Shown in pieces: positions 8,949-16,877 of a stretch of DNA of 64,000 nt. A model generated the notes under the pieces. The model was not told the DNA's origin and made no database searches. It saw only the letters and a list, made by a program, of their open reading frames with translations. Position 1 is the first letter of the stretch; each line of letters opens with the position of its first letter. This stretch comes from Synechococcus sp. WH 7805 (lineage in GTDB: Bacteria; Cyanobacteriota; Cyanobacteriia; PCC-6307; Cyanobiaceae). The translations under genes and the position numbers were made by a program. The stretch spans positions 889,854 to 953,853 of the forward strand of contig NZ_CH724168.1 of NCBI RefSeq assembly GCF_000153285.1. Direction: 5' to 3'.

Positions 8949-9287
8949 TTTAAGTTCAAGGCTCAAAAAGTAATTTAGAAATGTACGCACCAGTGCCACA
9001 GCACCCAGCTGAATCAATGCAGATGCTTCGCGACTTATTGTGGTTTGAACCACATCAGCGCCAAGTTGAAACTCAAGTGCCAGGGCAACCCACCCACCAA
9101 ATGTCAAACGGGCCGCTGTTAACGGCCCTCGTTGCAAAAGGCGCGGCGGAATGGCTCGTAGGCGAAGTGGTCCACCAGGGCAAAAAACCGCAATAAGACC
9201 AACAGCAACAGAAAGAATCGAAAGGTATTCGAGAATCAGACGCAATCCCTCTGCTGAATGTGTCAGAACATGTTCAGCTAATCCCAT
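8928..9287 (-). CDS. DUF1622 family membrane protein
   Basis: 119 aa with about three transmembrane helices (residues 14-37, 65-80 and 90-110) and the conserved polar run between helices typical of DUF1622 small membrane proteins. The function of the family is unknown. Its 3' end lies inside the terminator of the convergent sulfatase. A copy of the shared 15-bp element lies 84 bases upstream, with a GATAAT box in between (complement of 9335-9340), so it is a predicted member of the sulfatase regulon. Confidence 0.75.
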   Translation of the reverse strand: MGLAEHVLTHSAEGLRLILEYLSILSVAVGLIAVFCPGGPLRLRAIPPRLLQRGPLTAARLTFGGWVALALEFQLGADVVQTTISREASALIQLGAVALVRTFLNYFLSLELKEKEQAS

Positions 9288-9370
9288 GAATAATCAAATG
9301 CAGGTTTGAGGTCATTGTGAATCGAAAAACAAAAATTATCGCTTTCCTAAAAGTAGAACACAACAAACCT

Positions 9371-9385
9371 GCACAATCAGGATCA
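9371..9385 (-). promoter_or_regulatory. Shared 15-bp element upstream of the DUF1622 gene
   Basis: Minus strand reads TGATCCTGATTGTGC, 14 of 15 identical to the 6401 copy. It points to the DUF1622 gene 84 bases away; the DUF202 gene on the other strand starts 66 bases away in the opposite direction. Confidence 0.55.
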
Positions 9386-9450
9386 TTCCGGGATGACGCG
9401 ATCTGCAGGCGTTTCTACTTTAAAGAAAGTATTCCGGCCCACCGCAGCGG

Positions 9451-9831
9451 ATGAGCAATGCCAATACGGAACTGGCCAAAACGCGCAATAGAGCCGCAGC
9501 AGAACGCACAACCCTGGCGTGGATCCGAACCGCTCTTGCCTTGATCAGTTTCGGATTCGGTCTCGACAAAATCATCGATGCCATTCGAGATGCAGGAGGT
9601 GACACCAACTCCAGGCATGACATCGGTGTCCAGCTGATGTCAATGGGATTCATCGCAGTCGGAATTTTTACACTGCTGATCGCGATCCGTCAGCACAAAC
9701 GCGAACTGATGAGGCTGCGTAGCGACCCTTACCTCTACCGCGATGATCCATCACTTTCGATTGCCACCGCAACAGCCGTGCTTGGAATCGGAGTGATGGC
9801 CTTTCTGCTGCTGCTATCCAGCTTGATCTGA
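9451..9831 (+). CDS. DUF202 (YidH-like) family membrane protein
   Basis: 126 aa. The N-terminal block with RTTLAWIRTALALISFGFG (about residues 18-36) is the DUF202 signature. Three transmembrane helices are predicted at about 24-44, 63-80 and 104-124. The biochemical role of DUF202 is unknown. It heads a plus-strand run of membrane proteins (BASS-like carrier, then two unknowns) with short gaps, suggesting one transcript. Confidence 0.8.
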   Translation: MSNANTELAKTRNRAAAERTTLAWIRTALALISFGFGLDKIIDAIRDAGGDTNSRHDIGVQLMSMGFIAVGIFTLLIAIRQHKRELMRLRSDPYLYRDDPSLSIATATAVLGIGVMAFLLLLSSLI

Positions 9832-9875
9832 AGACATCACCTTTCTCGAATTACTCCTGAAGCCCCCTTATTTCA

Positions 9876-10730
9876 ATGTCCATCCTGATTTCTCTGGCCC
9901 TTTTCTTCATCATGGTGTCTCTGGGACTCAATCTGCCCAGCTTGCAATTTGACTTGCTTAAACACAGACCCGCTCTAATTGGTCGTGTACTACTCGCCAC
10001 CTGCGCAGCCATGCCCCTGGCAGCATGGCTGCTGCTAAAAACCCCAATGGGACAAGGGCTGTCGCCAGCCATCGCAACAGCAGTGATGCTGATGGCCATC
10101 TGCCCCAGCGCCCCGATGATCGCCTTGAAGAGCAGGAAGTTGGCGAACAACCCTGAACTAGCGACAAGGCTGCAATTCTGGTCAGCTTGCGCTGCCATCA
10201 TCAGCGTTCCGCTCTGGGTCTCTCAGTTGCCAGCTGAAGCGGGGGAAACCATCTGGAGCGTCAACGCCAAGGATGTCGCTCATCAAGTCTTCACCGTGCA
10301 ACTCTTTCCATTACTCCTCGGCGTGTCATTGCGGCGTTGGTGTGCAGACTGGGCTGAACGCTGGAATCCAATTGTTCAGAAATTGAGCAACATTCTTCTA
10401 TTTGTGCTCCTAACCCTAATCCTGGTCGTGGCCTTGCCGAAAGTATCGCCAATGCTGATCGACAACCTCAGAGGTGCACTCGTGATGCTCATCCTCACCT
10501 GGATTGGCCTTGGGCTGGGATATGTCGTGGCAGGAAATAACCAAGTCGAGCGCAGCACCCTGCCCTTGGTGCTTTCCATGCGTAATCCAGGCCTTGCATT
10601 GCTCATCGTTCAAGGCATGGCCCCCAACGCCATCGATCTCAAGGCAGCGGTTGTGGGCTACGTCGTCATTACTGCGGTTGGAACTGCACCATTCATGAAA
10701 TGGCGCAAAACAACTACATCACAAGCATGA
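9876..10730 (+). CDS. BASS-family (bile acid:Na+ symporter-like) transporter
   Basis: 284 aa, almost entirely hydrophobic with about nine transmembrane helices. The pattern fits the bile-acid/sodium symporter superfamily: a Pro-rich crossing motif in the third to fourth helices (MAICPSAPMIALKSRK) and a second discontinuous helix near NPGLALLIVQGMAP in the C-terminal half. Family members import organic anions such as sterol conjugates, pyruvate or other carboxylates with Na+. Being next to sulfatases makes an organosulfate or an acidic product a reasonable guess, but that is inference. It follows the DUF202 gene by 44 bases. Confidence 0.72.
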   Translation: MSILISLALFFIMVSLGLNLPSLQFDLLKHRPALIGRVLLATCAAMPLAAWLLLKTPMGQGLSPAIATAVMLMAICPSAPMIALKSRKLANNPELATRLQFWSACAAIISVPLWVSQLPAEAGETIWSVNAKDVAHQVFTVQLFPLLLGVSLRRWCADWAERWNPIVQKLSNILLFVLLTLILVVALPKVSPMLIDNLRGALVMLILTWIGLGLGYVVAGNNQVERSTLPLVLSMRNPGLALLIVQGMAPNAIDLKAAVVGYVVITAVGTAPFMKWRKTTTSQA

Positions 10731-10757
10731 CCAAGCGAAGAACATACCAGCAGATTT

Positions 10758-11381
10758 ATGCACACTGATTTAAACAAAGAAGCCGAGCTCACTTTGAAGC
10801 CTCGTCGAGGAGCCGACATTCAGGCTCTATTCGTCACTGCCTTGGCTAGTTATCTCATCACCCTGACAACCCCATTATTCCCATCCTTAATCATAAGCTG
10901 CACCTTGTTAATCACATTGAGCAGGCTACGCAATCGCTTACGCAAACCAAATCTCTGGTGGTCTGGCATCGGATTATGCACAGGAAGTTTCCTTGGAACA
11001 GCTTCGACGATGGTCAACAATGTTCTCGAAAGTGGTACTAGTCCGGCCAATACTCCGTGGGAACGCCTTGTATTTGTCATCATATTAGGGATTACAGGCT
11101 TTTTTTCAGGCAGTCGCATTGGCATCAACCCTGATGCAGTAGAAGGCCGCACGATCGGGGACATGCTTCGCGCACTCAGTGGAACTTTTACGGGCGTATT
11201 CGGTGTCTTAGTTGCCATCGGATTTGTACTAGGAGGCCTGGACGAAGCACGAATGCTCTCAAGCAGACTCACTACCTCTCTAACAATCATTGTGCTTGGC
11301 CTACTTGGCCCTGGATGGATCAGCCACCGAATCAGGATCTATCAACATCATAGCCAACATCAAAAAAATCCCATCAAATAG
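10758..11381 (+). CDS. Unrecognised integral membrane protein
   Basis: 207 aa. A basic N-terminal tail is followed by about five hydrophobic helices (residues 25-50, 65-85, 103-120, 138-162 and 170-188), with a small-residue-rich segment (GTFTGVFGVLVAIGFVLGG). The C-terminal tail is rich in His and Gln. No family assignment. It follows the BASS-like carrier by 27 bases and may be co-transcribed with it. Confidence 0.65.
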   Translation: MHTDLNKEAELTLKPRRGADIQALFVTALASYLITLTTPLFPSLIISCTLLITLSRLRNRLRKPNLWWSGIGLCTGSFLGTASTMVNNVLESGTSPANTPWERLVFVIILGITGFFSGSRIGINPDAVEGRTIGDMLRALSGTFTGVFGVLVAIGFVLGGLDEARMLSSRLTTSLTIIVLGLLGPGWISHRIRIYQHHSQHQKNPIK

Positions 11382-11425
11382 CCATCTTTAACGAAGTCAT
11401 CAACAACCATTCCAACACCACACAC

Positions 11426-11794
11426 ATGCTTAATCAACGCAATCTTTATCGAATCGCCGCTGCTATAGAGCTGATCACAGGAGTAACGCTGCTCTTGCTT
11501 CCGGGCTTCATCGTCCAGATGCTGTTCCAAGCCAAAGCAATTGGCGCGGAGCCATATCTGGCCCAGCTCTATGGCCTGGCCTTGATCGGACTCGGCGTGG
11601 CCTGCTGGAGCCAGCCCTGTCCAATGTCGGCACAACGAGGGATCACGATCTACAACGTTGTCGCGGCTGTGTTCTTATTCGCGCTAATTGCTAAGGCGAT
11701 CTCGGGTGGACTCATGGTTTTGGCGGCCGCTTCCTTGCACCTCGTGCTCGGCGCGTTGATGATCATCGATCAGCTGAAACAGCGATCAATCTGA
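11426..11794 (+). CDS. Unrecognised small four-helix membrane protein
   Basis: 122 aa with four predicted transmembrane helices that fill most of the protein, beginning after a short polar start (MLNQRNLYR). The layout resembles generic DoxX-like or DUF4345-like four-helix proteins, but no diagnostic motif is present. Its last nine bases overlap the convergent FGE gene. Confidence 0.65.
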   Translation: MLNQRNLYRIAAAIELITGVTLLLLPGFIVQMLFQAKAIGAEPYLAQLYGLALIGLGVACWSQPCPMSAQRGITIYNVVAAVFLFALIAKAISGGLMVLAAASLHLVLGALMIIDQLKQRSI

Positions 11795-12655
11795 ATCGGC
11801 TGCGCAACGAAAACCCATGTGACACGTTGCGGTGTCGGTTGTCTGGCCCATCAATGCAGCCGGCCGGAACCGATGGCAATAGTTTTCCGCACACAAAAAC
11901 GATCCGCCCTTGATAATCCGCCTTTCCTGCTCTCCTTTCGGAACAGGGAACAACGTCGACGTCCATTCCCAGACGTTGCCGCACATATCGACCAAGCCAT
12001 AGCCATTGGCAGGGAAACTGCCGACAGGAGACGTCCAAAACCAGCCGTCGGTCTGCTCATTGATCCAAGGGAACGGCCCTTGCCAGACATTGGCTAGCCA
12101 CTGGCCTTCGGGGGTCATCTCCGACCCCCAGGCATATTCATGCCCAACGAGGCCGCCCCGAGCCGCCACTTCCCATTCATCAGCTGTTGGCAGGCGTTTT
12201 CCTGCCCATTCGGCATAAGCCAATGCATCCTCGTAAGCAAGATGCACCACCGGATGCTCCATGAGGTTGTCGATGGTGGTTGAAGGTCCCTGGGGATGGC
12301 GCCAATCCGCACCTTCCACCAAGGCCCACCAGGAAAGAGGTTGGCTGCGATCGACACTCGCTGGAGGCGGCGTGAAGACTGCCGATTCAGGGCATTGCTG
12401 CTCTGGGGGCAGGTTGGGATACAGCTCTGGATCAGGCGGCTTTTCAGAGACTGTCTGATAGCCGGTGTCGGCAACAAACCGAGCAAACTCGGCATTCGTG
12501 ACTGGCGCCACATCGATCACAAACGACTGCAATTGAATGGATCGGATTGGAGCCTCTTCCGGATAGAAAGACTCTGAACCGACGCGATACGTCCCGGCAG
12601 GAATAACAACCATCTGAGCGCGCTGACCACTCATGTGCATAACAAGATTCAACAA
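11786..12655 (-). CDS. Formylglycine-generating enzyme (sulfatase maturase, SUMF1 family)
   Basis: 289 aa. Oxidises the Cys of the C-x-P-x-R motif in sulfatases to C-alpha-formylglycine using O2. The decisive feature is the C-terminal motif GGSFLCAENYCHRFR: Cys255 and Cys260, four residues apart, match the copper-binding catalytic pair of genuine aerobic FGEs and are missing from most bacterial 'SUMF1-domain' proteins. Other family blocks are present (VIPAGTYRVGS near the N-terminus, VTNAEFARFV, KRLPTADEWEVAARGG, GNVWEWT, HMGFRC). It has no signal peptide, which fits modification in the cytosol before export. Both sulfatases in this window carry the target motif. A copy of the shared 15-bp element points to it from 170 bases upstream. 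Confidence 0.93.
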   Translation of the reverse strand: MLNLVMHMSGQRAQMVVIPAGTYRVGSESFYPEEAPIRSIQLQSFVIDVAPVTNAEFARFVADTGYQTVSEKPPDPELYPNLPPEQQCPESAVFTPPPASVDRSQPLSWWALVEGADWRHPQGPSTTIDNLMEHPVVHLAYEDALAYAEWAGKRLPTADEWEVAARGGLVGHEYAWGSEMTPEGQWLANVWQGPFPWINEQTDGWFWTSPVGSFPANGYGLVDMCGNVWEWTSTLFPVPKGEQERRIIKGGSFLCAENYCHRFRPAALMGQTTDTATCHMGFRCAADSD

Positions 12656-12824
12656 ACTCGATGAATTGAATCCAATGACTCAATGAATCAGAATAATTCT
12701 GGAGCGCTTTGAGCTTAGCCGTCAATAGAGTGAACACAGTGCTTGATGTTGCTCCATCGCCACAACCACAACAAACAAGGGGACCAGTTGGGCAGCAAGG
12801 TCAAATCCTGTCCGGAATAATTCT

Positions 12825-12839
12825 GCACAAATGGGACCA
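12825..12839 (-). promoter_or_regulatory. Shared 15-bp element upstream of the FGE gene
   Basis: Minus strand reads TGGTCCCATTTGTGC, 12 of 15 identical to the 6401 copy, 170 bases from the FGE start. A weaker second copy beginning TGGTCCCCTTG lies about 53 bases nearer the gene (right end 12786). The divergent barrel gene starts 60 bases away on the other side, so the target is not certain. Confidence 0.45.
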
Positions 12840-12898
12840 TTTTGAGAAGCAATGATTCCAAGCCGTCCCTACCGTTTGCGAATTCAACCTCTGTTGTG

Positions 12899-13918
12899 AT
12901 GCGAGCTTTATCCTTGGCCCTTCTTGCGACACTGAGCTTCCTGAGTGTGGAGGTTGCAGCGAAGCCACAAGACGAAAGCACTCCTGACGAGGCGAACGCA
13001 ACTGATTTCAGCACACCACTGGTGCTTAGCCAGGCTGAATCAGTCAACAATGAGGAAGAATCTCAGGAAGATGAGGAAGACTCCTGGCGGGTCTATCTTG
13101 ATCTCTATGCCTTTTTGGTGCCGACGACTTACACGACGTCAGAAGTCAATGGCAACAGAACAGACTCAGAACTACCACTTTCCGAGGTCATCGACAAGCT
13201 CGATAAAGCACTGACCTTCAGAGCTCAGGTGGAATATGGACGCTTGGGGTTCATGGCAGGGATCTACAGCGGCAGTTTGTCGGATAGCCAATCCGCAAAC
13301 TTCTACAACGAAACCAACAATCCCTTACGAAACCGACTGGATCTTCCAAGTGCTCTTCGAAAACGCACTCTTCGTGTCGAAGGCGATCTTGATCTCGATG
13401 TAGAGGCCAATCAAACCATCGTTGATCTGGCTTTCCGTTACCGCGGGGGTGCTATCCAGAAACCTCGCATGGAAAAAGGGAGCAGCAGCTTTCTTGGACT
13501 TGTCGGAGCGAGGATCATTGACGCCAACGTTCGCACCAACTTCACGCTGAACAACGAGACAACACTCTCCGTTGAGGGAGTACGCGTCAACAGAGAACTC
13601 AGCCGCAAATTGGAGAAATCCTCAAGTGAAAATTTCGGCAACACCTGGGTGCAACCGCTGATTGGTGTCTATGGCACCTATGCCATCAGTGAGGACTGGC
13701 AGGCCTTTGCCTACCTTGACGCAGGTGGATTCGGGCTGAGCGGAGAAAAGGATCTGAGTGGAACCGCCCAGGCAGGCATTGCCTATGCGCTAGGAAACTC
13801 AGCTCAGATCTCACTCTCCTACAAGTATTTCGGCCTTGACTATGCCGGAGGCGGTGGTAATTCCTACAGCGTTGATCAAAGCGGCGTGAACCTAGGCCTG
13901 CGCTGGCTGTTTGACTGA
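12899..13918 (+). CDS. Exported protein, predicted outer-membrane beta-barrel
   Basis: 339 aa from the ATG at 12899. That start was chosen over the upstream ATG at 12842 because it puts a normal signal peptide first (MRALSLALLATLSFLSVEVAA). An acidic Glu/Asp linker follows, then repeated amphipathic strands (FRAQVEYGRLGFMAGIYSGS, ISLSYKYFGLDYAGGGG) and a final strand LGLRWLF ending in an aromatic residue, the usual barrel signal. No specific family is recognised. Its last 27 bases overlap the convergent amine oxidase gene. It may be a second outer-membrane component of the sulfatase cluster (inference). Confidence 0.7.
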   Translation: MRALSLALLATLSFLSVEVAAKPQDESTPDEANATDFSTPLVLSQAESVNNEEESQEDEEDSWRVYLDLYAFLVPTTYTTSEVNGNRTDSELPLSEVIDKLDKALTFRAQVEYGRLGFMAGIYSGSLSDSQSANFYNETNNPLRNRLDLPSALRKRTLRVEGDLDLDVEANQTIVDLAFRYRGGAIQKPRMEKGSSSFLGLVGARIIDANVRTNFTLNNETTLSVEGVRVNRELSRKLEKSSSENFGNTWVQPLIGVYGTYAISEDWQAFAYLDAGGFGLSGEKDLSGTAQAGIAYALGNSAQISLSYKYFGLDYAGGGGNSYSVDQSGVNLGLRWLFD

Positions 13919-15229
13919 TGCAGCAGCCTGAGAAGTCAGGCTGTCAGCCACATTCACAGCCGTACGCGAGCCGCTGGCGATGGCGCCTTCGATGAAGCCG
14001 CGCCAACCCTCGGTGGTATCACCGGAGGCAAAGTACAGATGACCTTCGTGATGCGGAAGCTCATCGGCGAAGCGTTCGAAGCAACCGGGTCGGTAGGTGC
14101 ACCAGCTGCCGTTGGAAAGCGCGTCATCACCCCAGTCATGACCAAACGTAGAGAGCAGGCGAACACCAGGAATGAATTCTTCGAGAATGGTTTGCCATTC
14201 AGAGACTGGCTTCTCCAGGGCACCGGGTTCGAGACTGAACCCGGCCAACACCGAATGCTGCTCGCCGCGTTTGTAGGTGAAGCTGCCGATCAGGGGTGAA
14301 TCGGTGGAGCGGGACAGGGTCATCACCGCTCCGGGGTCACCCTCCACTTCAAAAAACACCTTGTATCCGCCCCCGACGTGCTTCAGCTGCGAAGCCTCTT
14401 GCTTCACCGCAGAGAGCGGCGGATCAAACGAAACGCTGTTCAACACATTCAGCGGCACAGTCACCACAGCACGCTTGGCAGTGACAACCTCACCATTCAC
14501 GGTTGTCACTGACACACCGGTCGCTGAGTGCTGAATAGAGGACACCGACGTGTTCAGTGCAACTTCAAAAGCACCATCCTCTTCAATCGCAGAAACGAGA
14601 GCGCCAGTCCCTTCCGTGAACTTGTAACGGGCGGCAGTGTCGTTGAACAGCTCGTAATTCCAACCGGTGAGCGACCAGCAACGCATCATCTCCACATAGG
14701 AAGCATTCGCGGGTTGGTTCATCGAAAGGATCTCGAGCATGCCCCCGACAGCAGTCCGCTGCAAGGGAGTGAGTTCCAAAGCATTCATCCGATCAGCCAC
14801 CGTTAGAGCATCACATTCAACAATCGCCTCACGCGTGTGACGAGAGTCGTAAGGGAGCTCCCAAACCGCCTTGGATTCTGCAAAAAACTGATGAAAGCCA
14901 TCAACAAATTCAGCCAACTGGTCTTCGCGCAGGTCATGCACCTGATCACCGATCTTGATCGCAATCCGCTCGGCAGCACAGCCGGGTGTTTCCTGAATCT
15001 CAAGGCCGTAGCGTTCTTTTTCCGCCCAGACGAATGGCTGGGTCCAATGAATCCAGGTTCCACCAAGTTCCACCGCAAAACCGTTCACCGGCTTGTGCCA
15101 GGTACGACCGCCCAAGCGATCTCGGGCTTCCAAGAGAAGGACCTTGAAACCCCGCTTTTGAAGGTCACGGGCTGCTGTGATCCCGGCAAAACCACCACCA
15201 ATCACAGCCACATCAACAGAACGAGCCAT
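13892..15229 (-). CDS. Flavin-containing amine oxidase (monoamine oxidase family)
   Basis: 445 aa. Residues 8-24 (VAVIGGGFAGITAARDL) form the FAD-binding beta-alpha-beta fold, followed by GGRTWHK and the ELGGTWIHW block of monoamine oxidases and L-amino-acid oxidases. Near the C-terminus YFASGDTTEGWRGFIEGAI is the second FAD-contacting motif. It oxidises an amine to an imine/aldehyde with release of H2O2; the substrate is unknown. It is the last gene of a minus-strand run after two DUF1254 genes (gap 53 bases) and is probably co-transcribed with them. Confidence 0.88.
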   Translation of the reverse strand: MARSVDVAVIGGGFAGITAARDLQKRGFKVLLLEARDRLGGRTWHKPVNGFAVELGGTWIHWTQPFVWAEKERYGLEIQETPGCAAERIAIKIGDQVHDLREDQLAEFVDGFHQFFAESKAVWELPYDSRHTREAIVECDALTVADRMNALELTPLQRTAVGGMLEILSMNQPANASYVEMMRCWSLTGWNYELFNDTAARYKFTEGTGALVSAIEEDGAFEVALNTSVSSIQHSATGVSVTTVNGEVVTAKRAVVTVPLNVLNSVSFDPPLSAVKQEASQLKHVGGGYKVFFEVEGDPGAVMTLSRSTDSPLIGSFTYKRGEQHSVLAGFSLEPGALEKPVSEWQTILEEFIPGVRLLSTFGHDWGDDALSNGSWCTYRPGCFERFADELPHHEGHLYFASGDTTEGWRGFIEGAIASGSRTAVNVADSLTSQAAASVKQPAQA

Positions 15230-15282
15230 AAGAATTCAGTAAAAAGAGAATTAACCAAACAAATTTCAGATCGTCAAAACAA

Positions 15283-16836
15283 TCAGATTTTTTCAATCGC
15301 TCCCAGCTTCCAGGAGCGGTCAAACCATTCCTGACCTGGGCCATAAAGACGGAAGATGCCGAACCAACCCTTTCCTGGAACCGTCTTCACCCAGTTGGCC
15401 TCTTTCCCAGCAGGGGCTTCAGGGCCGAAATACAGATCAATGCTGCCGTCGGCATTCTTGGCCATCTCAGGATTGCGCTTGTTGTTTTTGCTGGGGTAGG
15501 GCATCTCCTTGCTCTGCAACATGGAGCGGGTTTGCGGGTCGTAAACAACAAACGACCAGAACCTCTTGGCAGGGGGATTGGCAGGGATGTTGAGTTTGTA
15601 GGTTTTAGAACCATCCAGATAGGCACCGCTACTGTCACGAGAAGAAAAGGCGTACTGCGAACCCACACCAGGAAGTTCCAGCACCATCGCCGGAGTATTC
15701 ACTGTGGCGAGATAGAAAAACAGGGTGCGTCCGTCCATGTCGCGCCCACCCTTGCCGCCATTGACGACATAGTCATGGTTTCCGCCTGGGAAGCCGGTTT
15801 GCCAGTAGCCGGCTTTACCGGGATAGATATAGGCCTTGGGATCCTGCGGAGCAAACAGAATCGAACGCGCTGTGGCATTTCCGATGGCAACAGCTTCAGT
15901 CAGCAGGGCTTTTTGTTCCTTCGATGGCTTAAATGGCTTCCCTTTTTGAATGCCGATTGCTGAAGCCATCCCCAGGAGTTCAGGAGAGAAAACCTCAGAT
16001 GGCTCACGCTGGATCACGTCATTGAGTTCTTCGTAGAACTTGAAGTCATTGGCATGGATCGTGTTCACGTCAGAACCGGTAAGGTTCTTGAACGTGTTGG
16101 CAGGAGGGTTGTTCCTTTTAGCGAAGGGATACACCTTGAGGCCATTCATAAATGCCGCTTTTGCTGTATCGGGCTTGCCTTGCTGATCGAGGAAGCCACG
16201 AAGGATCAGCCAGTTGATCTTGCTCGGGGTTCTGGCCACGAAGTAGCCCTCTGTGCTCGCCGGAGCTTCCTGACCTGGGCCAAGAATCAAATACTTGCCG
16301 CCCTTACCTTTATCTGGACCAGGGCCGCCCATATCAACAACAAAACGGAAGAAGGCATCATTGACAGTTCCAGGACCTGTGCCAGGGGGAACTTCCACCA
16401 CAACAGGACCTTCACTGAGATCCAGAAAGGCTGAGGCGTATACCGTGTCGGTGTTCCCAGTGAGCCAGAGGGATGTGGAGCTCATCAGCTCTTCGAACAA
16501 CCCGATGTCGCGATTTGGCTTCAAGCCATAGCCATCACGGTGACCGACGTAGAGCATCTCGAGGGATGCTGCGGGAATGAAGTTCAGGAATGTCTGAACG
16601 CCACGCCCTAGGTCCACCTGACGGCGTGCCTTGCGCATGGTTTCATCGTCGGGAAAACCATCGAAATAATTGAACGTACCGATTCGGGTTTGAACCGAAT
16701 CCGGCGTCAACACATCACCAGGAATTGGCGTGTTGTAACCCTTGGGAATGAGGTTGTTGGCTTTGAGAACAACCCCACTTCCGGCTACGAGCAGAGCGGA
16801 AGCGAGAACAAACTGAAGGCGGGTGAAGCGTTTCAT
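15283..16836 (-). CDS. DUF1254/DUF1214 exported protein, paralog 1
   Basis: 518 aa from the ATG at 16836, chosen because it starts a signal peptide (MKRFTRLQFVLASALLVAGS); the longer reading frame would overlap the upstream paralog. The N-terminal half is DUF1254 (GTFNYFDGFPDD, LTGNTDTVYASAFLDL, GPGTVNDAFFRFVVD). The C-terminal part is DUF1214 (FWSFVVYDPQTRSML, then a Trp-Val-rich strand and GWFGIFRLYGPGQEWF). No reaction is established for these domains. The protein is closely related to the next gene upstream, so the two are a tandem duplication. Likely periplasmic. Confidence 0.85.
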   Translation of the reverse strand: MKRFTRLQFVLASALLVAGSGVVLKANNLIPKGYNTPIPGDVLTPDSVQTRIGTFNYFDGFPDDETMRKARRQVDLGRGVQTFLNFIPAASLEMLYVGHRDGYGLKPNRDIGLFEELMSSTSLWLTGNTDTVYASAFLDLSEGPVVVEVPPGTGPGTVNDAFFRFVVDMGGPGPDKGKGGKYLILGPGQEAPASTEGYFVARTPSKINWLILRGFLDQQGKPDTAKAAFMNGLKVYPFAKRNNPPANTFKNLTGSDVNTIHANDFKFYEELNDVIQREPSEVFSPELLGMASAIGIQKGKPFKPSKEQKALLTEAVAIGNATARSILFAPQDPKAYIYPGKAGYWQTGFPGGNHDYVVNGGKGGRDMDGRTLFFYLATVNTPAMVLELPGVGSQYAFSSRDSSGAYLDGSKTYKLNIPANPPAKRFWSFVVYDPQTRSMLQSKEMPYPSKNNKRNPEMAKNADGSIDLYFGPEAPAGKEANWVKTVPGKGWFGIFRLYGPGQEWFDRSWKLGAIEKI

Positions 16837-16877
16837 GGAAGAGCAAAAAATGGGAGGGATTTCAGGAATGACAGGGC

